Assembly: GCA_963575745.1 (NCBI GenBank)
Contig: CAUYUJ010016471.1
Location: 698,835-762,834 of the forward strand
DNA length: 64,000 nt
DNA from: Prorocentrum cordatum
Taxonomy: Eukaryota > Sar > Dinophyceae > Prorocentrales > Prorocentraceae
Direction: 5' to 3'
The notes under the pieces were generated by a model that was given only the letters and a program-made list of their open reading frames with translations, was not told the origin of the DNA and made no database searches. Both the position numbers and the translations under genes were made by a program. Shown in pieces: positions 32,340-43,989 of the stretch; positions within the stretch are counted from its first letter, which is position 1, and every line of letters starts with the position of its first letter.

Positions 32340-33615
32340 CGTTCGTTGACTTTCTGTTGCTCCATTGGCCAACTGGTGCAAACCAGCGGCAAGAACCAGA
32401 CCACCACCATCTACCGTTTATTGTCTTTGCGTGGCAGGAAGGTGAGTTCCACCACGTGCCGACCGTTGGCTTTCCGTGGCAGGGGCCTTAGCCCCGTCAC
32501 TTACCATTCCTTTGCTTTCCATGGCAGGAAGATAAGCTCCAACTGCCTGCCGTTCGTTGGCTGTCCGTGGCGCCGTTGGCCGATTGGCGTAGACAAGCGG
32601 CAGGAAGTGAGCACCACCACCTACCGATCGCTGGCATTCAGTAGTAGGAACTGGGCACCAGCACCTACCGCCCGTTGGCTTTCCGTGGCAGGAAGCTGAG
32701 CTCCACCACATACCGTTCGCTGGCTTTCCATGACAGGAGAGTGGGCACCACCACCTGCCGTTCTTTGGCTTTCCGTTGTGCCCGTGGCCGATCGGTGTAG
32801 ATCAGCGACAGGAAAGTGGGCATCGCACTTGCCGTTCGTTGGGTTACCGTGGCAGGAAATTGAGCACCACGACCCAACGCTCGTTGGCTTTCCTTAGCAG
32901 GAAATTGAGCTCCACAACCTACCGTTCGGTGGCTTTCCATGGCAGTGAACTGAGCCCCACCGCGTACAGTTCTTTTCTCATGACAAGAAAATGGGCTCCA
33001 CCACTTACGGTTCGCTGGCCGTCCGTGGCACCGTTGGCTTATTGGAATAAGTGTGGGGCCAAAAAAACTCCGTTCCACTACCTACGGTTCGTTGGCTTTC
33101 CGTGGCTGGAACCTGGGCTCCACCACCCGCCGTTCGTTTGTTTTCCACGGCGGGAACCCGAGCCCCACCACCTGCTGTTCGTTTGCTTTCCGTGGCAAGA
33201 AGCTGGGCTCCACCACCTACGGTCGTGCGCTTTCCGTGGCGCCGTTGCCCGTTGGCGTAGATCATCGGTAAGAAACTGAGTGCCACCACCTCCTGTTCGT
33301 TGGCTTTCAGTTGCAAGACACTGAGCACCACCTGCCACCGTTCGTTGGCTTCCCTTGGCAGGAAACTGAGCTCCACCACCTACCGTTCGTTAGCTTCCCA
33401 TTGCAGGAAGTTGAGCTCCACCACCTACCTTTCGTTTGCTTTCCGTGGCGCTGTTGCCAGATCGGTGTAGAGCATCGGCAGGAAATTGAGAGCCGCCACT
33501 CATCGTTCGTTGTCTTTCCGTGGCAGGAAACCGAGCCCTGCCATTTACCGTTCGCTTGCTTTCCATAGCAGGAAACTGAGCTCCACCACGTACCGTTCGT
33601 TGACTTCAGCGACAG
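32340..33615. repeat. 45-bp tandem repeat, array 1
   Basis: The unit contains CTCCACCACCTACCGTTCG, TTGGCTTTCCGTGGCAGG and AAACTGAG, with 45 bp between equivalent bases in clean units. Every few units a longer variant carries GGCGCCGTTGGCCGATTGG and a GTAGATCAGCGG-like tail. The same repeat forms arrays at 35060-35545 and 43990-44945. Confidence 0.9.
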
Positions 33616-35050
33616 GAAACCCAAGCGACCTCAACTCCCGCCAGCAGCCCGAATGCCCACCCACACCGCACCCCGCACGCCGTTCAAACCCAACCTGCTT
33701 CGCCTCTTGCTAGCTCTTCAAACCCAAACAACCTCAAGCCCCGCCGCCCTAACCAGCACACATCAACCCCCGCATGCCGCCAAACCCGACCTACCTCAAA
33801 CCCGACAAGCTTTTTAAAAGCAAAACCACATCGACTCCAGCCAACAGCCCCAAGCCCCGCCGACCCCACCCCACCCCCACAGGCCTTCCCTGCCTCGACT
33901 TTCGCGAGCTGGTCTAACCCAGTCCACCTCAACTCCCGCCCACACACCAAACCAACCTACACCAACCGTCGTAAGCCTTACACCACTTGAAAAACCACCG
34001 CAAGCTCGTGAACACCAAGTACATCAGCCCCCGCCTGCAGCCCCAAACCTCACCTACCTCACCCCCCCCCCCCCCCCCCCCCCGTGAGCCCCCAAAACCC
34101 AATCTACCCCAGCTCCTGCTAGCTCTTCAAACCAAGCCTTCCTCAAAACCCGCATCCCCAACCCGACCCACCTCAACTCCCGCAAGCCTGTCAAACCCAA
34201 CCCATTTAAAGTTCTGCAAACTCTTGAGGCCCAAACTACCTCACCCCCCGCCATCAGTCCCAAGCCCTACCTACCGCACCTCCTGCACGCGTCCCAGACC
34301 CAACTTCTGCACCCTCTTGAACCCCAGAGTGCCGCAGCTTGCGCCAGCAGCACCAGGGCCCGCCGACACCAGCCACCGCGAGCCTTCCGAATCCAATTCG
34401 CCCCAGCTTCTGCGAGAGCCCTTCAACCCCAGTCCACCTCAACTTCCGCCCCCTAACCCAACCTGCATCAACTCCCACAAAGCTTTCAAACCCAATATAC
34501 ATCAACGTCAACAAACGCTTGAAGCCCAAACTACCTGAGCTCCCGCCTGCAACCCCAACCACCACCGACATCTTCCCCCGAAGCCTTCCAAGACCAACCT
34601 GCCTCAGTTTCGGCTAGCTCTTCAAACCCAGTTCACATCAACCCCCGCCCCTTCCCCCACCCCCCCCCCCCTCCCCCCCCCCACAAAGCCCAATCTACTC
34701 CAACTCGCGCAAGCCTTCCAAACCCAACCTGCCTCAACTTCTGCAAGTCCTTGAACCCCAAAGTGCGCCAGCCCCCACCATCAGCCCCAACCCCCACCGA
34801 CCTCATCCCAGCGGGTTTCCGAGCCCAATCTACCCCGCAATCTGCTAGCTCTCCAAACCCAGTCCGCCTCAACTTCCGCGCATCCAACATCACCTGCATC
34901 AACTTCAACAAGCCTCCAAACCCACCCTACCTCAACTACTGCAAACCCTTGAAGTCCAAAATACCTCAACTCCCACCAGCAGCCCCAAAGCCCACCTACT
35001 CCATATATCGCAAGCGGCCCAAACAGTTCTCCGTTTTTCTGCTAGCCCTT
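33616..35050. repeat. CCTCAACTCCCGCC minisatellite, part 1
   Basis: C-rich repeats with words CAACTCCCGC, AGCCCCAA, CCAACCTACCTC and CAAGCCTTC at about 33-bp spacing. They include poly-C near 34063-34084 and 34660-34682. Pro/Ser/Thr frames across it are not genes. Confidence 0.85.
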
Positions 35051-35059
35051 CAAACCCAC

Positions 35060-35545
35060 CCTTCGTTGGCTATCCATGGCAGGAGCCTGGGCCCCACCAC
35101 CTACCGCTCGTTTGCTTTCCGTGGCGGGAAACTTGGCTACACCACTTACGGTTCGTAGACTTTCCGTGGCGCCGTTTGCCGATTGGCGTAGGTCATCGGT
35201 AAGAAACTGAGCATCGCCACTTCCCGTTCGTTGGCTTTCAGTTGCAAGACACTGAGCACCACCTGCCACCGTTCGTTGGCTTCCCACGGCAGGAAACTGA
35301 GCTCCACCACCTACCGTCCGTTAGCTTTCCATGGCAGGGAGCTGAGCTCCACCACCTACCGTTCGTTGGCTTTCCGTGGCGCCGTTGCCCGATTGGTGTA
35401 GACCATCGGCAGGAAACTGGGCGCCGCCACATATCGTTCGTTGTCTTTGCATGGCAGGAAACTGAGCACCGCCAGTTGCCGTTCGTTTGCTTTCCAGAGC
35501 AGGAAACAGAGCTCCACCACGTGCCATTCGTTGGTGCCCATGGCA
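35060..35545. repeat. 45-bp tandem repeat, array 2
   Basis: Same unit as array 1. A run of units beginning near 35190 is nearly identical in order to 33260-33600, and both are followed by a tail with CCGCCAGCA-CCCGAATGCCC. The array plus its flank therefore moved or duplicated as a block. Confidence 0.9.
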
Positions 35546-36560
35546 GGAAACCCCATCGACCTCAATTCCCGCCAGCAACCCGAATGCCCACCCACCTCGC
35601 CACCCGCGCTTCGTTCAAACGCAACCTACCTCGCCACCTGATAGCTCTTCAAACCCAATCAACCCCAACTCCCGCCTCGCCAACCCAACGCGCCTCAGCC
35701 CCCACAGTCCTTCAAGCACTGCCTACCTCGACTTCTGCAAATTCGTGATGTCCAAAGTATCCCAGCCCCCCCCCCCCCCATCCGCCCCAAGCCTCACCTA
35801 CACCATCCCTACCCACCCCACCCCCTTAGAGAGCCGTCCGATTCCAATCTGTCTCAATTTCCGCAAGTTCTTCAAATCCAGTCCACCTCAACTTCCGCCT
35901 CCCCACCCAACCTACCCCAACCCGCGCAAGCCTTCAAGCCCGACCGAACCAAACTTCTGCAAACCCTTGACGCCTAAGCTACTTCACCACCGCCAGCAGC
36001 AACCAAACCCACCCACTTCACCCCCCGCAAGCATTCCGCACCCAACCTGCCTCAACGCCTACTAAACCTTCGAGCCCAATCCACTTCAACCCCTGTCTCT
36101 ACAGCCCAACCTACCCCAACTCCCACAAGCAGTCCAAACCAAACCTTCCCCAATTTCTGCAAACCCTGTAAACCCGAAGTACCTCAGCTCCCGCCAACAG
36201 CCCCAACCACCACCCACTCAATCCCCGCGGGCCTTTCGAACACAACCTGCCTGAATTTTTGCAAGCTCTTCAAGCCCAGTCCATTTCAACTCCCGCCCCA
36301 CCAACCCAATATACCCCACTCCCGCAAGCCTTCACACCCAACCTGCGTCAACATCTGCAAATTCGTGAAACCCTATCTACCTAAATTCCTGCCATCAGTT
36401 GCACGCCCCATCGACCTCATCTCCTGCGAGCCTTCCAAGCCCAACCCGCAACGTCTGCAAGCTCTTCAAACCCAATCCATTTTAACCCACGCCTCCCCAA
36501 CCCAACCTGCCCCAGCTCCCGCAATCATTCCCAAACCCAGCCGACCCCAACTCCCGCGAG
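35546..36560. repeat. CCTCAACTCCCGCC minisatellite, part 2
   Basis: Continuation of the same C-rich minisatellite after array 2, with a poly-C tract near 35768-35780. No gene. Confidence 0.8.
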
Positions 36561-36579
36561 CCTCCCAGCCCCCGAGCGG

Positions 36580-38055
36580 CCCATGGCCGCTGCAACGCGA
36601 CCGACCGCACCTCTACTGACCCCAAACCAAATCGACGCCAATTCTACTTACCGACACCGAGCCGCTCACCGATCCAACCTCTACGTGCCCCAACTCTACC
36701 AACCCCAGCTCTACGTTCCGAGCCCATGGTACTTACCGACTGCAGCAGCCCTGCGCATGGGCCCCAACTCCACCGACACCGCATCGTCCGACCCCAACCC
36801 GATGCCGATATACGAATTGTGTCGTTCTTGGCCCCACTGACGCCACCTCTGCCGACCGAAGGCGCATTCACCGACCCCGATTCCACCGACCCGAGCGTTA
36901 CTAACTGACGACAATTGTACCGCACCTCACTCTACCGACCACAGCTCGACCGACGCCAGCTCTACTTGCGACCTCCACCTCCAATTACCGACACCAGCTC
37001 TGCTTAACGACATCAACTCTACCGACGCACATTCAACAAACCGACAACCCAACGCCACCGACCTTGTGTCTACGGACCCCACCTCTCTCGACCGCGATTC
37101 CACTTGCCGACATCGGCCCCAACGACCTGAACCCGACGGAGATCAATTTTACAGACCCCCGCCCAACAGACCGACCCCAGTTGCACTTACGGACGCCAAC
37201 AGCTCTATTTACGCACAGCTCTACGACGCCTTCTTGGCAGACATGCCTGACCCCAGCTGTGTTGCCGCCGACATGGCCGACCGCAGCTCTACTAACCCCG
37301 ACTCTACGTACCGACCCCTCATCCACCGTCTCCGACTATACTTATGTCCCGAACTTTACCGCCCCTGATTCCACCGACGCCATCTCCAGCACAAAACGAA
37401 GACCACGCTTCCACTCACCGACCCCACCCCCGCGTACCCGCCCCGATGCTTACTGCTCTACTGACCCCAACACTACCGACCCCACCCCTACCTACCGACC
37501 CGAATCCAACCGACCAGGCTACCTCGACCGACCCCAACTCTACCTACCCGAGTTCCATTGATTATATTTTCACGTTGCACGATTCCACCGCTCCCAGCGC
37601 TGCCTACGAATCAAACCGTATTCACCGATCCCTACAACTCTACTTATGGACGGGTTTCTACGGACCTCACCTCGACCGACGCCAATTATGCTGCCCGACC
37701 CCAACAGCACCGCCCCTGTATCTACGCAGCCCAACTCTGCCGACTCCGACTCTACACACGGACCCCCCAATTCAAGTGGCACAAACCTCACCCACCAACC
37801 CCATTTGAATCGTCGCTGACACCACCGTCCCTAACTCGACCGACACCAACTCCTATTTACCGACCCCAACGTCCGATCACCGACCCCAGCAGTATTTACC
37901 GACCCCAATTCTACCGACGCCAACTCGGCCGATACCCTATCGACTCACAGACCCGAACTCCACCGACCCTGACACTTCCGACCCCAATTCTGCCAACCTC
38001 ACCCCGACCGACCCCCACTTTCTATTTCCCGACACAAATTGTACCGTTCCTGACC
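36580..38055. repeat. CGACCCCAACTCTAC short repeat
   Basis: Irregular repetition of CCGACCCCAACTCTAC and CTTACCGAC words, about 15-20 bp each, over 1.5 kb. Apparent Thr/Pro/Asp-rich frames are repeat products. Confidence 0.85.
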
Positions 38056-38219
38056 CCGCGGAGGGTTCAAGTAGATATAGTACTTTGGGTGTGGAGTTGT
38101 CATATCATTAAATCTACACGACATGGGGGGTGCACTTGTCGTATACGCGAATCATTAAGGCATTCACGTAATAGAACATATTGTGGGCACAAATAATTGC
38201 ACCGCGTTGTGACCGAGAG

Positions 38220-39197
38220 ATGAGGCCCCTGGAACGAAAAACCTCCAGGGGCAACCGGGCATTTTTATTAATTTTTGGAAGCATTTCCGCTGGTATTTAT
38301 TATGTTTTGGATCACCAGGAGTACTCCGATGTGTCGGTGGTTGGACCGTATGAAGGGGAGTCGTCCGACGACAGTCCCGGCGAATACTCGCCTATGTCTC
38401 CTGCCTCGCCACATGGGCCTGATGATCCTGATGAACCACCTGCCCCAGCAGCTCCACCTGGACCCGTTGTACCGCACCCTGGTGTACCTCCAGGTGGACC
38501 AGCCGAACCGCCTGTCGGCGTACCCCCACCTGGACTTGTTGAGCCGCCTCCTGGTGTACATCCACCAGGGCCTGATGAACCTGGACCACTTGTCGGAGCA
38601 CATCCACCTGAACCTGGTGTACCGCCTCCTGGTGCACCTCCAGCTGGACCACCTGAACCGCCTGTCGGCGTACTTCCGCCTGGACCTGTTGGACCGCCTC
38701 CTGTTGTACATCCACCAGGGCATGATGAGCCGCATGGCGGCGATGCACCTCCGCCTGTACCTGACGTTCCTGTTGTGGGAGGCGGCGCGGTACGACTAGG
38801 ATCGCAAGCTGCGCTCGCCGTCTTCTACGTTGCCACAGGGAAGATCAGCCTTTACAAGAACGGTGATGTTGTTGCACATTGCAATTGCGATGGGCATGGG
38901 AAAAAATGTATTGTTACACGTACAAGATGGGCACCCAAACGCGAGGTAGATATTATCAGATTTCCTGGGCAAGGGCGTCCGTTTGCAAGATTATTGGCTT
39001 GGTTGGAAGTGGGTTCTCGTCCTGAGTTCACGGGTGCTGATGGTCCGAACCCACATAAGGCTTATGTTCCACCACTGGATGATCGTAAGAATGCGAGGGA
39101 CAGGTTGGTGCTGTTGGGTGGGCCTGCCCGTGACCTCCTGGAAGCAGAGCGCCCTAAACGACCTGGCGAACCAGATGAGCCTCCCATCATCACTTGA
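38220..39197 (+). CDS. Collagen-like Pro/Gly-repeat protein with Cys/His motif (325 residues)
   Basis: The ATG at 38220 gives a short basic N-terminus, then a hydrophobic stretch AFLLIFGSISAGIYYVL (about residues 17-33) that could be a signal anchor. About 120 residues of imperfect 6-residue Pro/Gly repeats follow (PPGLVEPPPGVHPPGP type), coded by an 18-bp DNA repeat. The C-terminal third is non-repetitive, with VATGKISLYKNGDVV, then a CxC...HG..C cluster (HCNCDGHGKKC) followed by TRTRW, GRPFARLLAWLEVG and a Pro/Arg-rich end. The Cys/His segment looks like a conserved small domain. I have the impression of similar CxxHGxxC-TRT/GRP-AWL segments in other dinoflagellate proteins but cannot name a family. 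It may be a membrane-anchored or secreted protein. Intact single-exon frame. Confidence 0.6.
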   Translation: MRPLERKTSRGNRAFLLIFGSISAGIYYVLDHQEYSDVSVVGPYEGESSDDSPGEYSPMSPASPHGPDDPDEPPAPAAPPGPVVPHPGVPPGGPAEPPVGVPPPGLVEPPPGVHPPGPDEPGPLVGAHPPEPGVPPPGAPPAGPPEPPVGVLPPGPVGPPPVVHPPGHDEPHGGDAPPPVPDVPVVGGGAVRLGSQAALAVFYVATGKISLYKNGDVVAHCNCDGHGKKCIVTRTRWAPKREVDIIRFPGQGRPFARLLAWLEVGSRPEFTGADGPNPHKAYVPPLDDRKNARDRLVLLGGPARDLLEAERPKRPGEPDEPPIIT

Positions 39198-40000
39198 TTG
39201 TTGTGTCTACGTTGTGAACTATGACATATCACCGAGGGGCGCCTGGGCCAACTGACCCTGCCGCGCTCCACTCTGTATCAAGGTGGCGCCCAGTCAAGCG
39301 CTGTCTGTCATCACTCCTGCTCCTCCTCTTCGTTCCTCCTCCTCGTTCTTGTCATTTCCTCGTCCTCCGCCTCATCCTCTGACTCCCATTATCCTGCCCC
39401 CACTCGGTCGCTCTTCCGCACCCTCCTGCTTCTTCCCGTCATCCTCCTCGCTCCCCCTCCCCTTCCCTCCACTCCCCTTTCACCATCGTCGTCGTCGTCG
39501 TCGTCACCTGCCTTGTGCCACACCCACTTCGACCCTAATATGTGTGACGGGGGGGTCGGAGCAGAGGGCGCGCCCCCCATTGCAGCAGCCCGTTGTCGCT
39601 GGGCAAAGGGTCCCAGGACCTCTTGGCGCGTTTCGGTTTTCAGCCCAGAGGTCTAGAGAAATCCAATGGACCTGTTAAGAGGTCTAAAAAAGGTCTGGGG
39701 ACCTTTTTAAAGCCTTTTAAAAGGCTTTGAGAAAGGTCAGCGCGTTTTAGGTGTTTTTTGAAGAGGTCCAGGTGACCTTTCGAATTGTTTTCGTTGACAC
39801 CCAAAAGGTCACCGAGACCCCTGGCGAATAACAGTTCGACTCGCGCCTTGCTAGTTGACATCTTGTCACGACTGAGCTCGCAAACGCATTGCCAGACCGT
39901 TGCCAGACCTTTGCCAGGCCTTTGTCAGACCTTTGCCAGACATGGTTCGAACATGTGTTTGCATGTGCTTGAGCTGAGTTTCTGCATCGAACTCCTTTGT
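39198..40000. other. Spacer after the collagen-like gene
   Basis: CTCC-rich at 39310-39500, including a (GTC)n run at 39484-39506. At 39640-39735 A/T-richer direct and inverted GGTC-T/AAAAGG words occur. No gene. Confidence 0.4.
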
Positions 40001-40100
40001 TGACCTCTTTTTGACCTCTTGTTGACCTTTCGTTGACCTTTGTTTGACCTCTTTTTGACCTTTTGTTGACCTTTGTTTTGCTTCTTTGGAGTCATGTTTT
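40000..40100. repeat. TTGACCT short tandem repeat
   Basis: About eight to nine imperfect 11-bp units of TTTGACCTCTT, TTGACCTTTCG and similar. Confidence 0.8.
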
Positions 40101-40239
40101 GCCGTTGCTTGAGCTTTGTTTGACAGTTTTTCGGTTTGGCTTGGTAGCCTTTCGTATGCAATCAGGTGGCACGGTCGTCTAATGATGTCGATCAGGATGG
40201 CTTGCATCATTGATTATAATAATGCATTATATATAATGA

Positions 40240-40480
40240 CAAGCGATCGAGCGACCCCTCAGTGTCGGCGCATCATGATGGCGAGCATTATACGATGGCG
40301 AGCATTATATGGTGGCGAGCGAGCGACCTCCTGAATGTCGACGAGCAGTATATGATGGCGAGCATTATACGATGGCGAGCGTTTTAGGTCGGCGAGCATG
40401 ATGCGATGGCGAGCATTTTAGGTCGGCGAGCATGATACGATTGCGAGCATTATATGATGGCGAGCGAGCGAGCGACCCTC
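40240..40480. repeat. GATGGCGAGCATTATAC tandem repeat
   Basis: About ten units of 16-18 bp with the constant core GGCGAGCATTATA. Some units read GTCGGCGAGCAT. The array ends in GAGCGAGCGAGCGACC. Confidence 0.9.
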
Positions 40481-40719
40481 CTCTGGACCTGGCGGAGATG
40501 GCGCAGCCATACACGGAAGCTCCGACCCCCCGCGTTCCCCATACCCCCTTTCTCATCAATTGCAAACCTCTTCCTGGGGGAGCACGTGCAATGGGGGAGC
40601 GGACCTCTCCCCCTCCACGGGGCCGACCATGTCGCATTCCCCTCTCACTATGTTTTTGTGCCCTGCCGTTTGGGATCAGTCGCGCGCGAGAGAAAGATAA
40701 CGTGATAGCGGCACGAGCT

Positions 40720-41572
40720 ATGGATATGGACACATCTTCTTCGGACACGGACGGCGTCGCAGGGCCTGAACATGAGTTTGAGGTAGCCTACGATGATGCA
40801 CTAAACTTAAACGAGGTTTGCCTCGTGATTCGGGTACCAGACGGCATGGTGCGATTTCGCGAGTTGACCGAACAGGAGCTCTGGGCACCTCCGAAGGCCC
40901 GAGGGCCCCAACCCCATTGGCCCCCCCCCCGAACCATTCACAGATTTCGGGGGAGCAGGAGAAGGAGGACCAGCATGGCAGCGAGGATTTCGCGGTGAGT
41001 ATGAGGGGGGAGCCATATAAAGGGGGAGGGCCTCCCCCTCCCCATTCGGCACACCTCCCTCGTCGCCCTCGGTCCCCAGCCACCCCCCATCCCAGTCTCA
41101 GGTCCAGGAGGGGGGGGGAATGCGCCCACAAACGGCCACGCCCTCAGGAACATCAGCGCTTTCAGATCATCTTGCCTTCAGAGATGTTCCCAGATTCGGA
41201 TGAGGTTTCTGATCATATGCGTCTGGAGGACGGGATGCCGATGACTCCCAGGAGCCGTGCAGAGAGGACATCGCTCCTCACGTTCCTCCGCTCGTTGATA
41301 TTGCCCCAGATCGAGGAAGCAATCGTGCGGTGCCAGAGGAGGATTGTGGTTAACGGTTACTGTCCCCGCAGGACCCGTCAGGAGGAGCAGCAGCAGCAAT
41401 GGCAACAGGATCAAGAGAAGCAACAATATCAGGTTCCCGAACGCAGGAGGAGGATGTGGAGGATGAGGATGGGGGAGGAGGAGGAGGAGGAGGAGGAGGA
41501 GGGGGAGGGGGAGGGGGAAGATGCCCCCTCCCAGGGCGACGGAGGTGCGCGCCAGCAGCAGGGCCCGTGACG
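40720..41572 (+). CDS. Small hypothetical protein, probably two exons
   Basis: Exon 1 begins at ATG 40720 (MDMDTSSSDTDGVAG) with an acidic start. It runs to a GTGAGT donor at 40995. Exon 2 contains unbiased coding sequence (ILPSEMFPDSDEVSDHMRL, ERTSLLTFLRSLILPQIEEA, CQRRIVVNGYCPRRTR) and then Gln-rich and poly-Glu repeats. An acceptor AG|G at 41101 joins in phase, giving a 107-bp intron. An acceptor before 41166 would suit the other frame of the exon 1 end. A poly-C run at about 40920 makes the exon 1 end ambiguous. No family recognised. The poly-Glu tail may be repeat-derived or intronic. Confidence 0.45.
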
Positions 41573-42000
41573 GCGAGGGCGAGAGCCGCCAATAGTTGGC
41601 CGCACGGCTGCGTCGGTCACCAATCCGCGTGTGCCGAGATGGATAACGTGCCTCATTTCCTCGTTCCTCTCTCCTGCTTCCTCAGAAGGCAGCCCAGTGC
41701 GACGCCCAGAAGGCTTCTCCAAAACGCGGCCCAAAACGTATCCTTGCATCCTTGTATGATGCATGAAGCGTGACACAACACGCATCCTTGCACGTGGCCC
41801 AACATGCCCACCTTGCATCCTTGCATCTTTGGCAGCTTGGCCCAAAACGTTGCCCAAAACGCATCCTTGCATCCTTGCTAGATGCATGAAACGGGACACG
41901 TCCTTCGGCCGAGGTCCGATCCGAATTGCCCCTCCTGGGCTGTTTGGCCCTGGTCGGGCCCCCCAGCGAAGCCACAGGTTACGGATACCACCCAACACTT
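41573..42000. repeat. Spacer with two-copy GCCCAAAACG-CATCCTTG repeat
   Basis: Copies near 41718-41785 and 41848-41900 share GGCCCAAAACG-ATCC, TTGCATCCTTG, GATGCATGAA and CG-GACAC. No gene. Confidence 0.5.
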
Positions 42001-42031
42001 GTGTCTCTGTGTAGTCGGTGGCGCTGGTGCG

Positions 42032-42180
42032 ATGGGAGGAGGTAAGCGCTCTTCCGCCGCAGCATCCAGTCGCGGACTTGGCCGCGGTCGCGGTCGCGGG
42101 CGTGCCCGCGGTGAGCAGCCGCCCCAGAAGAAGCAGAAGCACCAGCTCTGCGCGTGCGGTCTCTGCGGCACGGGCTCCAA
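42032..42180 (+). CDS. Possible first exon of a basic RG-rich protein
   Basis: ATG 42032 opens a coding-like stretch: MGGGKRSSAAASS, an RG-rich run (GLGRGRGRGRARG), a nuclear-signal-like PPQKKQKHQ and a CACGLCGTG cluster. It then dissolves into CTTGGGGCC-type repeats at about 42185. A GC donor (AAG|GC) at the junction would fit dinoflagellate splicing, but no downstream exon was identified. Could be a gene fragment. Confidence 0.3.
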
Positions 42181-42184
42181 GGCA

Positions 42185-42350
42185 CTTCGCTTAGCATCTC
42201 GGGGCGTCTTGAGGCGATCTTTGTCGTTGGGGCCTGTTGGGCCGTCGTTGGCCGACCGTGGCCCACACTTGGGCCTACCTGAAGCCGTCTCGGAGGTATC
42301 TTAAGCCGTCTTGGGTGCCTAAGGGGCCGTCCTGAGGGCCTCTTGGACGC
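42185..42350. repeat. CTTGGGGCC-type repeat, small copy
   Basis: TCTTGAGGCGATC, TTGGGGCCTGTTGGGCCGTC and CCGTCTTGGG words. Same family as 19480-20110. Confidence 0.7.
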
Positions 42351-42354
42351 TAAT

Positions 42355-42690
42355 GTTCTGCTGATGCTTATGCTTATGTGGTTGACTACGGTTACCCGTA
42401 TGCGTACGATTATGGGTATGCTTGGTCGTATGTTTGTGGTCATGCTTGTGTTTCTGATTGTGATTATGTTAATGGTTATGGTACTAAATGTGATTATGCG
42501 TATGCTTGTGCTTATGCGTATGCTGATGCTTATGATTATGCTTATGCGTATGCTTATGCTTATGTTTATGTCTAGGCTGTTTTGCTTCTGATGATGCTTA
42601 TGTATATCCTTATCATTGTTGCTTTGAGTGTGACTATTGGTATGGGTCTGCTCATGTTTATGGTTTTGTTTATGCTTATGGGGAAGAGAA
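42355..42690. repeat. GCTTATGCGTAT hexamer repeat
   Basis: Tandem TATGCT, TATGCG and TATGAT hexamers. One frame gives Ala/Tyr alternation and another gives Met/Leu, both artefacts. Confidence 0.9.
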
Positions 42691-43020
42691 GGTAGATGAT
42701 GATGAGCCTTTGCCTGAATGCAGAGACAAGCAGTGCGCATCAACTGCCCCACGCATCCACCCCCCAGCATCACCTAGCGGCTTCAGTAGCAGCGCATCCC
42801 ATTTGCTCGGCATAGGTGCATTGGTTCGGGAACGGCCTATTCGCGTTTCGCGTGAGACATTACCCCAAACTGCGGCAAGTCGTATCCAGGGTGTCATCAG
42901 GTTATCAAATGAATGTTTCGCTTGAGAAATCCTCATCAATTGGAGTTGCTGTTTTCCGACGCAGACCCAGTAGGTTATAAGGGCCATGGCCTAGATCTAT
43001 TCGACCTCGCTTTCTCTATC
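42691..43020. other. Spacer, nothing recognised
   Basis: Unique sequence between the TATGCT repeat and the CT microsatellite. No gene signal. Confidence 0.35.
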
Positions 43021-43059
43021 ACTCTATGTATATATGCATATATATATATGTATGTCCAT

Positions 43060-43420
43060 CCCTCGCTCTCCGTGTCACTCTATAGTTCTCTCTCTCTCTG
43101 GTCTCTATCGCTCTCTCTCTCTTTCTTTATTTTATTGTTCTCTGTCTCTCTCTGTCTCTCTATCCCTCTCTCTCCCTCTCTCTCTTTTCTATTATATACG
43201 TCTCCTTTTATTTCCCCTCTCTCTCTCTGTATCCCTATACCCCTCTCTGTCTCTCTTTGTTCTCTCCCTGCCTCTCTCCCTCGCTCTCTCTCTCTATCTC
43301 TCTCTCTCTCTCCCTCCCTCGCCCTCCCCCTCGCTCGCCCTCTCTCTCTCTCGCGATCGGCGTCTGCCCCTCCCTCCCTCCTTATGCCTTTCACTCCTCC
43401 ATCTTTCTATCTAACCACAT
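43060..43420. repeat. CT-rich microsatellite, irregular
   Basis: TCTCTC runs interspersed with CCCTC and TCTATC. Arg/Glu-rich (minus) and Ser/Leu-rich (plus) frames are spurious. Confidence 0.9.
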
Positions 43421-43670
43421 ACATGTTTATGTACAGGTATATGCATGTCTCTATAACTGGGTTTACTTATTGATTCTATAATTATATATAGATATACACA
43501 TTATGTGAAATCTCTACCAATATATAAAGATATGTATCCATGTCTGCCCCCCACCGATATTCTTAGCTCTCTCGCTCCCAATGACGTTTCTATTGCCCCC
43601 TCAAAGCCATCTCTACCGTCGCGTTCAGTGTGTCTCTATGTTTTATGTTATGTGTGTCTTTCTCTTTATC
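43421..43670. other. A/T-richer spacer between CT arrays
   Basis: TATATA-containing sequence near 43480-43530. No gene seen. Confidence 0.4.
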
Positions 43671-43674
43671 GTGC

Positions 43675-43785
<111 letters not shown>

Positions 43786-43989
43786 CTCTTTATATATGCA
43801 AACTGCAAACGTCCGAGGCTGGCCCACAGGGCCGCCCACGGAAGGGGGCTGGCCAAGGGCAACTTGCAAGGGATTAACATATGCTCCCAAGAAGGCTCCA
43901 AGACGGCCCAAGAGGCTCCCAGAAGGGGTCCCTCTCTCTTCCGTTCCCCTCCCCTTTCCCCTCCCCTCACTCCCCTCGTCGTCGTTGTC

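Noticed and set aside
31596-32699. 367-codon Ile/Thr-rich frame resembling a membrane protein
   Set aside because: It is the CATAATCG hexamer repeat followed by 45-bp units. Hydrophobicity comes from the repeat words ATA and ATC.
33987-36065. Pro/Thr-rich extensin-like frames
   Set aside because: Follow the period of the CCTCAACTCC minisatellite and carry no start or signal peptide.
40000-40100. TTGACC words as W-box-like regulatory cluster
   Set aside because: W-boxes are bound by plant WRKY factors. Here the word is just the unit of a short tandem repeat.
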